A program made the position numbers and the translations under genes. From JAXGQD01 sp964401615 (lineage in GTDB: Bacteria > Bacillota > Clostridia > Saccharofermentanales > Fastidiosipilaceae): DNA of 10,360 nt. The DNA lies in contig CAYNZF010000071.1 in the NCBI GenBank assembly GCA_964401615.1, positions 1 through 10,360 of the forward strand, given 5' to 3'. The notes below the pieces were generated by a model, which saw nothing but the letters and a program-made list of their open reading frames with translations, ran no database searches and was not told the DNA's origin. Each line of letters starts with the position of its first letter. Position 1 is the stretch's first letter. Positions 1 to 6,729 of the stretch are shown in pieces.

Positions 1-74
1 TGGAGCGGGTGAAGGGAATCGAACCCTCACGGTCAGCTTGGGAAGCTGAAGTTCTACCACTAAACTACACCCGC
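1..74 (-). tRNA. tRNA-Gly (anticodon CCC)
   Basis: Read on the minus strand, this folds as a full cloverleaf. It has a 7-bp acceptor stem (GCGGGTG with CACCCGC), a D arm with loop AGTGGTA, a 5-bp anticodon stem (TCAGC with GCTGA) and a 7-base loop TTCCCAA that places CCC at positions 34-36. A 4-base variable region and a T arm with loop TTCGATT follow. The 3' CCA is encoded (bases 1-3 of the window). CCC reads the glycine codon GGG. The gene is complete but ends exactly at the window edge, so what lies downstream of it cannot be seen. It has its own strong promoter immediately upstream. Confidence 0.97.
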
Positions 75-86
75 GTTGTAAAACAG

Positions 87-115
87 ATTATAAAGATGCA
101 GGCTCGTAATTGCAA
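87..115 (-). promoter_or_regulatory. Sigma-A type promoter of the tRNA-Gly gene
   Basis: On the minus strand, a TTGCAA -35 box (110-115) is separated by exactly 17 bases from a perfect TATAAT -10 box (87-92). The expected transcription start is near base 80, about six bases before the mature tRNA 5' end at 74. This is the best promoter match in the window and fits a highly expressed stable RNA gene. The assignment rests on consensus match and position. Confidence 0.8.
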
Positions 116-291
116 ACGCCCCGATTTACCTTTGATTAGCTTGAATTCAGCCGAACGGGAAGAGTATGCTAAGCTCAAGAAGAAAAAACAGGAGCCGTGG
201 TAACGTTTTGCCCGTGTGCCGCGTATTACAGTCAGGAAGAAGTCGTCAAAGCTTAACGCGACTTATTTGTGATGACTAGAGGAGGATAGAT

Positions 292-1335
292 ATGAAAACG
301 AATGGACGCACCAAACTGCTCGTGCTTTTGCTCCTATTTACCATGCTGGTCAGCGCGATGGCGGCCTGTGGAGCGGGCACTCAAGCCACGGTGCAGGAGA
401 CTACCACTGCCGCCGCTTACGCTCCTGGACAGGGTCCCAAAGGTGAAATCGATTATGAAGGCATCGAAGAAGACGCCAGCACCGCGCTGCCGACGCTCAA
501 CCCGATCACGGTCGCACCGGACGACAGCATCCGGAAAATCATCAGCACGGTCAATACCGAGCTTGTGGTCATCGATGTTCAAGACACAATGAACAAATTG
601 ATCCGCGCGGCCGAAGCCCTGGGTGGATACGTGGCCATGTCCTCCATCTACGACAGCGGCAGCTACTATTACGCCGAACTCAGTCTGCGCGTCCCTTCTG
701 CCAAGGTGGAAGGCTTCACCGCGAGTCTGGCGGATTTTGGCAAAGTGACCAGCGCTCAAACCAGTACGGACGACATCACGGACTCCTATTATGATATCGA
801 ATCCAGATTGAAAAACGCGAAGGCACAGGAGGTCAAGCTGCTCGAGATCATGGACCAGGCGAACACCGTTGAAGACCTGCTGAGGGTCCGCACCGAACTT
901 GATCAGGTGCAGGAGCGCATCGAACAGTTTCAGGGTCAACTGAAGATGTGGGACCAACTGACCGCCTTGTCCCTGGTGAATGTGAGAATTTCCGCGGAAG
1001 CTAAAAACACCATTGACCAGCCGAGCAGCAAACCGATGAGCCTGGAAGAAATGTGGAAAAGCATCCGGAATGGTTTCAGCAGCTCCATCAACGCAGTCGG
1101 CAACTTTTTCAGCGGACTCGTGATCGGCCTTTCCTATCTCCTGCTGCCGCTGCTCTTGCTGGGTGTTTTTGCCCTGATTCTCTTCTTTATCATTAGGGGG
1201 ATCGTCAGGAAGCAGGCCCGGAAACGTGCAGCACGACAGGCACAGATGCAGGTACCTTATTATCAGAACCCGCCATATCCCCAAAATCCGGCACAACCTT
1301 TTGAAAACAGGCCGGAAGATGAACTCAAGGACTAA
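292..1335 (+). CDS. DUF4349 domain membrane-anchored lipoprotein
   Basis: A 347-residue envelope protein of unknown biochemical role. Residues 1-25 form a lipoprotein signal peptide: basic N-terminus, a leucine-rich core, then MAAC with the lipid-attached Cys at 26. A low-complexity Thr/Ala linker follows. The DUF4349 core spans about residues 83-237, with the family's pattern of an STVNTELVV strand, a GGYV turn, a LRVP strand and an amphipathic, probably coiled-coil helix at about 165-220 (repeated Leu, Glu and Gln). A single long membrane helix covers about 273-302, followed by a basic stretch (RKQARKRAARQ) that should lie in the cytoplasm. The last 27 residues are rich in Pro, Tyr and Asn. 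This layout puts the DUF4349 domain outside the cell, anchored by both a lipid and a C-terminal helix. The start is set by an AGAGGAGG ribosome binding site ending seven bases before the ATG. Family membership is a confident recognition; DUF4349 proteins have no established function. Confidence 0.88.
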   Translation: MKTNGRTKLLVLLLLFTMLVSAMAACGAGTQATVQETTTAAAYAPGQGPKGEIDYEGIEEDASTALPTLNPITVAPDDSIRKIISTVNTELVVIDVQDTMNKLIRAAEALGGYVAMSSIYDSGSYYYAELSLRVPSAKVEGFTASLADFGKVTSAQTSTDDITDSYYDIESRLKNAKAQEVKLLEIMDQANTVEDLLRVRTELDQVQERIEQFQGQLKMWDQLTALSLVNVRISAEAKNTIDQPSSKPMSLEEMWKSIRNGFSSSINAVGNFFSGLVIGLSYLLLPLLLLGVFALILFFIIRGIVRKQARKRAARQAQMQVPYYQNPPYPQNPAQPFENRPEDELKD

Positions 1336-1449
1336 AAATGCGTGAAGCGGCGCGAAACTAAATATTTGAAATCGAAATGAAACCAAAAGTCTCTTCCAAT
1401 GCGCTATCATGAACAGAAATGGATTCGGGCAAAGGGGGAGACTTTCTTG

Positions 1450-2376
1450 GTGAAGACGCTGACCCATCTCTTCGACGACTACTGTGCGGCCTTGGAAGAT
1501 GAAGCGCTGAATGTCTATGCCTTAAGCATGGAGTCGCTGGACGGAGAAAAACTGCATCGCGATTGGCGCAGCTCCGATCCCACGCCCATCTATTCCGCGA
1601 CAAAGAGCCTCACTTCAATGGCCATCGGATTCGCGCGTGAAGAGGGCCTGCTTGACTTGGAAGACTGGGTCATCGATTACTTTCCGGAACACGCGGATAT
1701 CGCGGCGCCGGGCAATGAACGGATCCGCATCAAAGATCTCTTGACCATGAGCTCGGGACATCGCTGCTTTAAATTCGGAGCTTTAGACAAAAAAGCCAAA
1801 AGCGAAGACTGGGCGCAGCTTTTTTTTGAATTGCCTCTGCGAGAAGAACCGGGGAGCCGTTTCACGTATTCGAACTCGGATGTCTATTTAGGCGGACGGA
1901 TCGTAGAAAAAGTGAGCGGGCTGGGACTGCGTGAGTATCTGATGCCGAGGTTGTTTTTGCCGCTGAAAATCGTTAATCCTCTGTGGGGGACTTGTCCTCG
2001 TGGACACAATAACGGGGCTTCGAAGCTCTTTCTCGAACCGAAAGAATTCGCGCATTTGGGGCATCTGCTGCTGCATAAGGGTTCCTACAAGGGGAAGCAG
2101 GTGGTTCCGCTGTCATACTTTGAAGAGGCGACCCGCCGGCACATCGCCACTGAAAGCATCGCGGCGTTCAAACACATGGCTGACGCTGAAAAAGAGGAGA
2201 TGCGTCAAGGCTACGGCTACTGGATCTGGCGGGGCGCACAGGCGAGCTACCGGGCGGATGGTAAATACGGTCAGTTCCTGGCTGTGTATCCTGAAGCGGG
2301 GCTGGTGCTGAGTTTGATGGCACACGTCGAGGATAAGCCCTACCGCTTTTTGACACTGCTTGAGAAACGCTTGTGA
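1450..2376 (+). CDS. Serine hydrolase, class C beta-lactamase fold
   Basis: A penicillin-binding-protein-like hydrolase of the AmpC/EstB superfamily, which includes esterases, D-amino-acid peptidases and 6-aminohexanoate-dimer hydrolases. Counting from the chosen start, the catalytic SxxK motif is S49-A-T-K52, the second motif is Y140-S-N142, and a D-G-K-Y-G-Q segment at about 270-275 occupies the place of the third (KTG/HxG) motif. There is no signal peptide, so it is probably cytoplasmic. The open frame extends back to an ATG at 1399, but no ribosome binding site precedes that codon. An AAGGGGGAG at 1432-1440 instead points to GTG 1450 (nine bases away, giving 308 residues) or TTG 1447. The product length suits the family. 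The gene follows the DUF4349 gene on the same strand, with no terminator that I could see between them, so co-transcription is possible. The substrate cannot be named from sequence; the fold assignment is firm. Confidence 0.85.
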   Translation: MKTLTHLFDDYCAALEDEALNVYALSMESLDGEKLHRDWRSSDPTPIYSATKSLTSMAIGFAREEGLLDLEDWVIDYFPEHADIAAPGNERIRIKDLLTMSSGHRCFKFGALDKKAKSEDWAQLFFELPLREEPGSRFTYSNSDVYLGGRIVEKVSGLGLREYLMPRLFLPLKIVNPLWGTCPRGHNNGASKLFLEPKEFAHLGHLLLHKGSYKGKQVVPLSYFEEATRRHIATESIAAFKHMADAEKEEMRQGYGYWIWRGAQASYRADGKYGQFLAVYPEAGLVLSLMAHVEDKPYRFLTLLEKRL

Positions 2377-2469
2377 GAGCATAGAGGATGCTGGTCCGTC
2401 TTTGGAGAAAAATTTTACATGGAGAAATAAAAAAACAGAATGAAATTGTTATCATATGTGAGCAATTGA

Positions 2470-2499
2470 TTGCATAGAAACCGTGGATGTTGCTAGAAT
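2470..2499 (+). promoter_or_regulatory. Candidate promoter with overlapping inverted repeat
   Basis: TTGCAT (2470-2475), then an 18-base spacer, then an extended -10 element TGC-TAGAAT (2491-2499). It lies in an AT-rich stretch (about 2405-2510) within the 214-base gap before the small membrane protein gene, giving a predicted leader of about 85 bases. A perfect inverted repeat, AGAAT-AA-ATTCT (2495-2506), overlaps the -10 box and the expected start site and could be an operator. A TTGACA at 2535-2540 lacks a good -10 box. The rest of the gap (2377-2590) shows no further gene. Consensus matching only. Confidence 0.4.
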
Positions 2500-2590
2500 A
2501 AATTCTGCGCTCCGGTAACTCGGGCCGCGGCACTTTGACAAAATAGCACATCTGCCATTCGTGTGAAGAACTTGCATTAGGGGGGTAGAC

Positions 2591-3025
2591 ATGAGTACTT
2601 GTAAGCATCGGATCAAACCGACCGCGGTGGAAATATTGACACTGCAGTCGGCCTTTCTCTGTGAGGTCTGCGACGAGTATGTCGAGCCGATCAAGCCTTG
2701 GCGTATCGTGAGAGCCCTGGTCAGCGCCATCAGCCTGATCGCGATTCTTTACGCGGCCTTCAGCAAATTGCAAGGTACGTTGGAAGCTTTAGCCTTAATG
2801 ATTGGAATCATCGCTCTGGCGCTCATCATCTTTTTCACCGTGAATTTTCTTGTCTTGACGAAAACACCGCTTACCCTCGCGCGGGCAGACGTCAACCCTG
2901 ATCTCATGGGACTCTATGAAGATGACGACAGCGGAGACGGCCTCGAAGAAGACATTGAATCTGAAGAGCCGGCGGCAGGACCGGATCCGGTCGATCACCT
3001 TGATCGTTGGATCAAGAAGCCCTGA
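2591..3025 (+). CDS. Small two-helix membrane protein with zinc-binding-like motif
   Basis: A 144-residue protein I do not recognise as a named family. The first 36 residues are soluble and carry C4-x-H6 and C24-x-x-C27, a spacing that could bind one zinc ion as a minimal ribbon or knuckle. Two hydrophobic helices follow, about residues 39-58 and 64-89, with a short KLQG turn between them. The tail from about residue 110 is strongly acidic (runs of Asp and Glu) and ends in a short basic WIKKP. A two-pass topology puts the Cys motif and the acidic tail on the same side of the membrane, most likely the cytoplasm. The start is supported by a TAGGGGGG ribosome binding site a few bases before the ATG. 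It stands alone, with its own candidate promoter upstream and a small hairpin downstream. Coding status is well supported by the ribosome binding site and protein-like composition; function is unknown. Confidence 0.75.
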   Translation: MSTCKHRIKPTAVEILTLQSAFLCEVCDEYVEPIKPWRIVRALVSAISLIAILYAAFSKLQGTLEALALMIGIIALALIIFFTVNFLVLTKTPLTLARADVNPDLMGLYEDDDSGDGLEEDIESEEPAAGPDPVDHLDRWIKKP

Positions 3026-3087
3026 TTTCACCTACGAAACAAAAGTTAGAGCAGCTATTTTCATAAGCGATTCTCATTGGTCTGTAC

Positions 3088-3136
3088 CGGTAAGCTTTAC
3101 CGCGCACTATTAACCTGGGTCAAACCAGGTCTTTTT
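3088..3136 (+). promoter_or_regulatory. Two tandem hairpins in the gdhA leader
   Basis: The first hairpin pairs CGGTAA (3088-3093) with TTACCG (3097-3102) around a 3-base loop. The second pairs ACCTGG (3113-3118) with CCAGGT (3125-3130) around a 6-base loop and is followed by C and five T residues (3132-3136). The second looks like a short intrinsic terminator. It could end the transcript of the upstream small membrane protein, or act within the gdhA leader, since the gdhA ribosome binding site begins only two to three bases after the T run. Both stems are only six base pairs, so strength is doubtful. Confidence 0.45.
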
Positions 3137-3147
3137 ACGGAGGAAGT

Positions 3148-4491
3148 ATGAACGCAAAAGAATACCTACAAGAAATCAAAGCCGATCTGACACGCAAGAA
3201 CGGCCATCAGCCCGAATTTTTGCAAGCTGCCGCTGAAGTCCTCGGCACACTGGAACCCGTCTTTGAGGCCCACCCCGAGTATATCGCGGCCAACATCATG
3301 GGACGCATGGTCGAGCCGGAGCGCACCATCGAGTTCCGCGTGCCCTGGGTGGATGACAAGGGAAAAGTACAGGTCAATCGCGGCTACCGTATCCAGTACA
3401 ATTCGGCCATCGGACCTTATAAAGGTGGTTTGCGTCTGCATCCATCCGTAACGCAATCGGTCATCAAATTCCTGGGTTTTGAGCAAGTCTTTAAAAACGC
3501 CCTGACCACGCTGCCCATGGGCGGCGGCAAAGGCGGCTCGGACTTCGATCCCAAGGGAAAATCCGAAATGGAAGTCATGCGGTTTTGCCAAAGCTTCATG
3601 ACTGAGCTTTATCGTCATATTGGTCAATTTACGGACGTGCCGGCCGGCGATATTGGCGTGGGTGGACGTGAGATCGGTTACATGTACGGTCAGTACAAGC
3701 GCATCACCAACCGTTTCGAAGGCATTTTGACGGGCAAAGGCCGCAGCTTCGGCGGTTCGCTGGCTCGCCCGGAAGCGACCGGTTTCGGCCTCTGCTACTT
3801 TGTGCAGAACATGCTGGCTTACAAAGGCACTTCTTTTGAGGGTAAAACAGTGACCATCTCCGGTTCCGGAAATGTGGCCTTTTTTGCCTGTAAAAAAGCG
3901 ACTGAATTGGGCGCCAAAGTCGTCACCCTGTCTGATTCCACCGGTTACATCGTGGACATGAACGGGATCAATCTGGATGTCGTCAATGAAATCAAGAACG
4001 TGCGCCGCGGCCGCATCTCCGAATACGTGAACGAAGTGCCGGGTGCTCAGTACTTTGAAGGCATCGGTGTTTGGAGCGTGCCTTGCGATATCGCACTGCC
4101 GTGCGCGACCCAAAACGAACTGGATTTGAACGACGCGAAAAACCTGGTCGCCAATGGCTGCCAGCTTGTCGCGGAAGGTGCCAACATGCCGACCACAATG
4201 GAAGCGACTGAATACCTGCAGGAGAACGATGTCTTCTTCGCGCCGGGTAAAGCGGCGAATGCCGGCGGTGTCGCGGTTTCGGGTCTGGAAATGAGCCAGA
4301 ACTCGCTGCGCTTGTCCTGGACTTTTGAAGAAGTGGATGAACGTTTAAAGACCATTATGACGGACATTTTCAACAATGCTTTGAGTGCAGCCAAAGAATA
4401 TGAGCAGGGTGACAATCTGGTCGCCGGAGCGAATATCGCAGGCTTCCTTAAGGTGGCGGAAGCCATGCTGGCTCAGGGCGTCGCTTATTGA
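3148..4491 (+). CDS. gdhA: Glutamate dehydrogenase (hexameric, probably NADP-dependent)
   Basis: A complete 447-residue enzyme that interconverts 2-oxoglutarate plus ammonia and glutamate using NAD(P)H; cytoplasmic, normally a homohexamer. The length matches the roughly 450-residue family I enzymes. The substrate domain carries the K92 of PYKGG, K116 of the FKNAL segment, the catalytic Lys K128 in GGGKGG, and D168 in PAGDIG. The region TGKGRSFGGS (about 195-204) is typical of this subgroup. The Rossmann domain begins near 230 with G239-S-G-N-V-A244. The strand-end segment LSDSTGYI (about 261-268) resembles NADP-using enzymes such as E. coli GdhA more than the NAD-using Clostridium symbiosum enzyme, so an assimilatory NADPH role is favoured but not proven. 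The start has a GGAGG ribosome binding site just upstream. The gene is flanked by hairpins: a leader pair before it and a strong terminator after it, which suggests a single-gene unit. Confidence 0.97.
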   Translation: MNAKEYLQEIKADLTRKNGHQPEFLQAAAEVLGTLEPVFEAHPEYIAANIMGRMVEPERTIEFRVPWVDDKGKVQVNRGYRIQYNSAIGPYKGGLRLHPSVTQSVIKFLGFEQVFKNALTTLPMGGGKGGSDFDPKGKSEMEVMRFCQSFMTELYRHIGQFTDVPAGDIGVGGREIGYMYGQYKRITNRFEGILTGKGRSFGGSLARPEATGFGLCYFVQNMLAYKGTSFEGKTVTISGSGNVAFFACKKATELGAKVVTLSDSTGYIVDMNGINLDVVNEIKNVRRGRISEYVNEVPGAQYFEGIGVWSVPCDIALPCATQNELDLNDAKNLVANGCQLVAEGANMPTTMEATEYLQENDVFFAPGKAANAGGVAVSGLEMSQNSLRLSWTFEEVDERLKTIMTDIFNNALSAAKEYEQGDNLVAGANIAGFLKVAEAMLAQGVAY

Positions 4492-4543
4492 TCAAGTAAG
4501 CCTGCGGCCCGTGTAAAGGCCTCTGTTTTGCCATTAAAAACTG

Positions 4544-4594
4544 AAACATCCTGCTTCGAGCTTCGCTTCCGGCGAATCGGGCGGGATGTTTTTA
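4544..4594. terminator. Bidirectional intrinsic terminator between gdhA and the ltaS-like gene
   Basis: AACATCCTGC (4545-4554) pairs with GCGGGATGTT (4581-4590) over ten positions with one G-T wobble. An inner TTCGC/GCGAA stem lies inside the loop. On the plus strand it runs into TTTTTA, ending gdhA transcription. On the minus strand the stem is followed by a T-rich stretch (rc of 4534-4546, containing five T residues in a row), so it can also end the convergent nadE/ltaS-like transcript. Confidence 0.85.
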
Positions 4595-4628
4595 TGTGAT
4601 GAGCCGTTGAACAGCGGAGTTGTAGAAC

Positions 4629-6674
4629 TTAGCGCTCAGTCGACCAGATGGATTCCGGCAGGGCATAGCGGTAGAAGTCCGTGTCCAGCACAAATCGACC
4701 AAAGCGAATACGCCATTCCACTTCCGCGTCGACCGCCGCGAGGTAATCAGCGGAGACCTCTCCCTCAAAGTCCGCCGCGGCTTCAAACTGCCCCTCTTCA
4801 GCACGGTACATGCCTTTTTCCGTGATCCAGCTGTAATCGGCAAAAGGCACCAGCGCGGGACTCGTACTGAAGATGTCGCGCCCGGAGAGCAGGCGAGAAT
4901 CGTAGGAAATACCCAGCAGATTGTAGACCGTGGGCAAAACATCCAAACTCGAACAGGGTTTTGTGACCACTTCCGGCTTCGAGCCCGGAACATACATCAG
5001 CAGGCTGGATTTCATCAAAGCAATGGGATCCGAGCTGTCCACCCCGCCCAATTCGGCGATCGCCGCTTCCGATAAGCCGTAGGGATAGTGGTCGGGACAG
5101 ACAACGATCAAAGTGCGTTCAGCTGCACCGGCCTCTTCCAGCCCTGCCAGCAGTTTTTCCATGGCGCGGTCAAATTCGATCTGCGCGGCCAGGTAGGCTT
5201 TGCTTTCTTCGCTGTAGGGCAAGTCTTCAACCAGGGCCCGGTTTTTACTCGACATCATATTACCGCTAAAGCTGTAATTCATATGTCCGCTGACCGTCAA
5301 ATAGTAAGTGTGAAAAGGCTCATCGTCGACATATTCAGCGAAAGTTTCTTCGATCATTTCCAGATCAGATTCGGGCCAGGTTTCCACCATGTCCAGACCG
5401 TTACCGACGCCCTTGTAATCATAGCCGAGCTTGGGATGACTGATGTTCCGGTCGTAGTAATTGTAATAATGGTTATGATAGGCTCTCGTACTGTAGCCGG
5501 CCCGCGTCAGACGATTGCCCGGTGCGAGCGGGGTGCTGATGTCCGCCGTGTGCGTCATGCTCCAAACACCGTTTTTAGGGATCAAGCCCAGGAGGGAGCT
5601 GTATTCACCATCTAAAGTAGAAACGCCCCACAACTGAGTGTAAAAATTTTCGAAAGTCACGCCTGAATCCCTCATTTTGGCAAGCGTTGGTGTCACATCT
5701 TCGCGAATCGCGTAAGGGGACAGACTTTCAGCTACGATAAAAATGAGGTTGTAGCCCTCGTAGAGGCCACTGTGGTCGTTTTGTAACGTCGGCACGGATT
5801 TGGAAATGAACTTGATCATATCCTCTGCTTGTGAGTCGCCCTGATAATGCTGCATCAGCTCAAAAAAATCGACATCCAGGACATTATTTTCGTAAACCTG
5901 CTCAGGGGCCTTGGTGGTCTGAGCGTTCTGAGCTGCAGTGGAACTTGGACTTTCCGCGGTGCTTGTGCTGTGCTCCGGTAATTTTTCCTCAAAAGGTGAG
6001 GTGTCCGGGAGCGGATTTACAGGCTTTATTTCTTCGAAAACGGGTCGAATGACGTCTAGAACAAAAGTGGTGCCCATGCCCAGGCGTTCACCGGTGACCG
6101 TAAGCAGGCGACTGTTGTAAAAAACATCCCGGGTACTGTTGAGGCTGTTTTGGTCAAAGTTGACGCGCAGCCAGGCTAAAAAGAAACATAACAAAGCCAG
6201 GAGCAAGTTTTGATAAATTTTCCTGTCAAAATCCCGGGGCTTGAAAAAGCAGGCCGTCAAGATTGGCGGGGCGATCCAGAAAAGCAGGACGAAGCCCAAA
6301 CTCAGGCTGACCGAGAATATTTCTTGATAGAACTGGGCAATCTGAGCGCCTTTCATCAGGGAGGAAAAAGGGTATATCATTTTAAAAAAATGGTAGTAGA
6401 TGCGCTCTGAAAAAAAGAAGGCCAGCATCGACAGTTGTACAAATAAAACAAGCGGTTTTCGAATTTTCAGGGGGAGGAGATCGATCAGTATGCCCATCAG
6501 CAGTCCTATGCCCAGGGCGGCGGGTATTATGAACAGCAGCGCCGCGCCCAAGGAGCGGTAGACCGATATGCGAAAAAGCAGTTCGTAATAAAGCAGGCTG
6601 AAGGACACGTACAACGTGGCACTTAAAGGCATTGCTTTTAACATGTTTTTCAGCTTTTCCATACGCACGATCAT
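4629..6674 (-). CDS. LTA synthase-family membrane phosphotransferase (sulfatase fold)
   Basis: A 681-residue polytopic protein of the LtaS/alkaline phosphatase superfamily. LtaS enzymes transfer glycerophosphate from phosphatidylglycerol to build lipoteichoic acid on the outer face of the membrane. Residues 1-170 contain about five membrane helices (near 18-38, 42-66, 73-92, 121-143, 155-171). A Ser/Thr/Pro/Ala-rich linker covers about 225-258. The extracellular catalytic domain starts near 305: metal ligand E316 in VAESL, probable nucleophile T353 in GVSTLDGE, H464 in VSGHMNYSF, and D528-H529 in CPDHYPYG. The order and spacing agree with LtaS. The first ATG has only a weak AAGAG upstream; an internal ATG at codon 5 has nothing better. 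It lies 55 bp downstream of nadE on the same strand, with no clear promoter between, so it is probably the second gene of an operon. Polymer type (LTA or another glycerophosphate-decorated glycan) cannot be decided from sequence. Confidence 0.88.
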   Translation of the reverse strand: MIVRMEKLKNMLKAMPLSATLYVSFSLLYYELLFRISVYRSLGAALLFIIPAALGIGLLMGILIDLLPLKIRKPLVLFVQLSMLAFFFSERIYYHFFKMIYPFSSLMKGAQIAQFYQEIFSVSLSLGFVLLFWIAPPILTACFFKPRDFDRKIYQNLLLALLCFFLAWLRVNFDQNSLNSTRDVFYNSRLLTVTGERLGMGTTFVLDVIRPVFEEIKPVNPLPDTSPFEEKLPEHSTSTAESPSSTAAQNAQTTKAPEQVYENNVLDVDFFELMQHYQGDSQAEDMIKFISKSVPTLQNDHSGLYEGYNLIFIVAESLSPYAIREDVTPTLAKMRDSGVTFENFYTQLWGVSTLDGEYSSLLGLIPKNGVWSMTHTADISTPLAPGNRLTRAGYSTRAYHNHYYNYYDRNISHPKLGYDYKGVGNGLDMVETWPESDLEMIEETFAEYVDDEPFHTYYLTVSGHMNYSFSGNMMSSKNRALVEDLPYSEESKAYLAAQIEFDRAMEKLLAGLEEAGAAERTLIVVCPDHYPYGLSEAAIAELGGVDSSDPIALMKSSLLMYVPGSKPEVVTKPCSSLDVLPTVYNLLGISYDSRLLSGRDIFSTSPALVPFADYSWITEKGMYRAEEGQFEAAADFEGEVSADYLAAVDAEVEWRIRFGRFVLDTDFYRYALPESIWSTER

Positions 6675-6729
6675 ACACGACTCTTATGTCGCTGTAAATT
6701 GACAAGCACAGACCCGGTCGAGGTCCGGC

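Noticed and set aside
240..264. AAGTCG...CGACTT dyad upstream of the DUF4349 gene
   Set aside because: Six base pairs around a 13-base loop with no T run and no clear promoter overlap; likely chance.
1..291. The tRNA-Gly gene as an integration site for a mobile element
   Set aside because: No integrase and no duplicated tRNA 3' end is visible in the window. The 3' side of the tRNA lies outside the left edge, so nothing supports it here.
334..1467. A 377-codon open frame antisense to the DUF4349 gene
   Set aside because: It overlaps a well-supported gene completely, has His/Arg/Asp/Gln-rich non-protein-like composition and no ribosome binding site; it is a codon-bias shadow.
2378..2392. AGCAT-AGAGG-ATGCT hairpin just after the serine hydrolase stop
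   Set aside because: Only five base pairs and no T run follows, so it does not meet the usual form of an intrinsic terminator.
2168..2773. A 201-codon minus-strand frame across the gap after the serine hydrolase
   Set aside because: It overlaps the ends of two supported plus-strand genes. Its composition is not protein-like and it has no start signal.
3166..4113. A 315-codon open frame antisense to gdhA
   Set aside because: Long antisense frames opposite glutamate dehydrogenase genes are a known effect of codon bias. There is no ribosome binding site and no recognisable domain.
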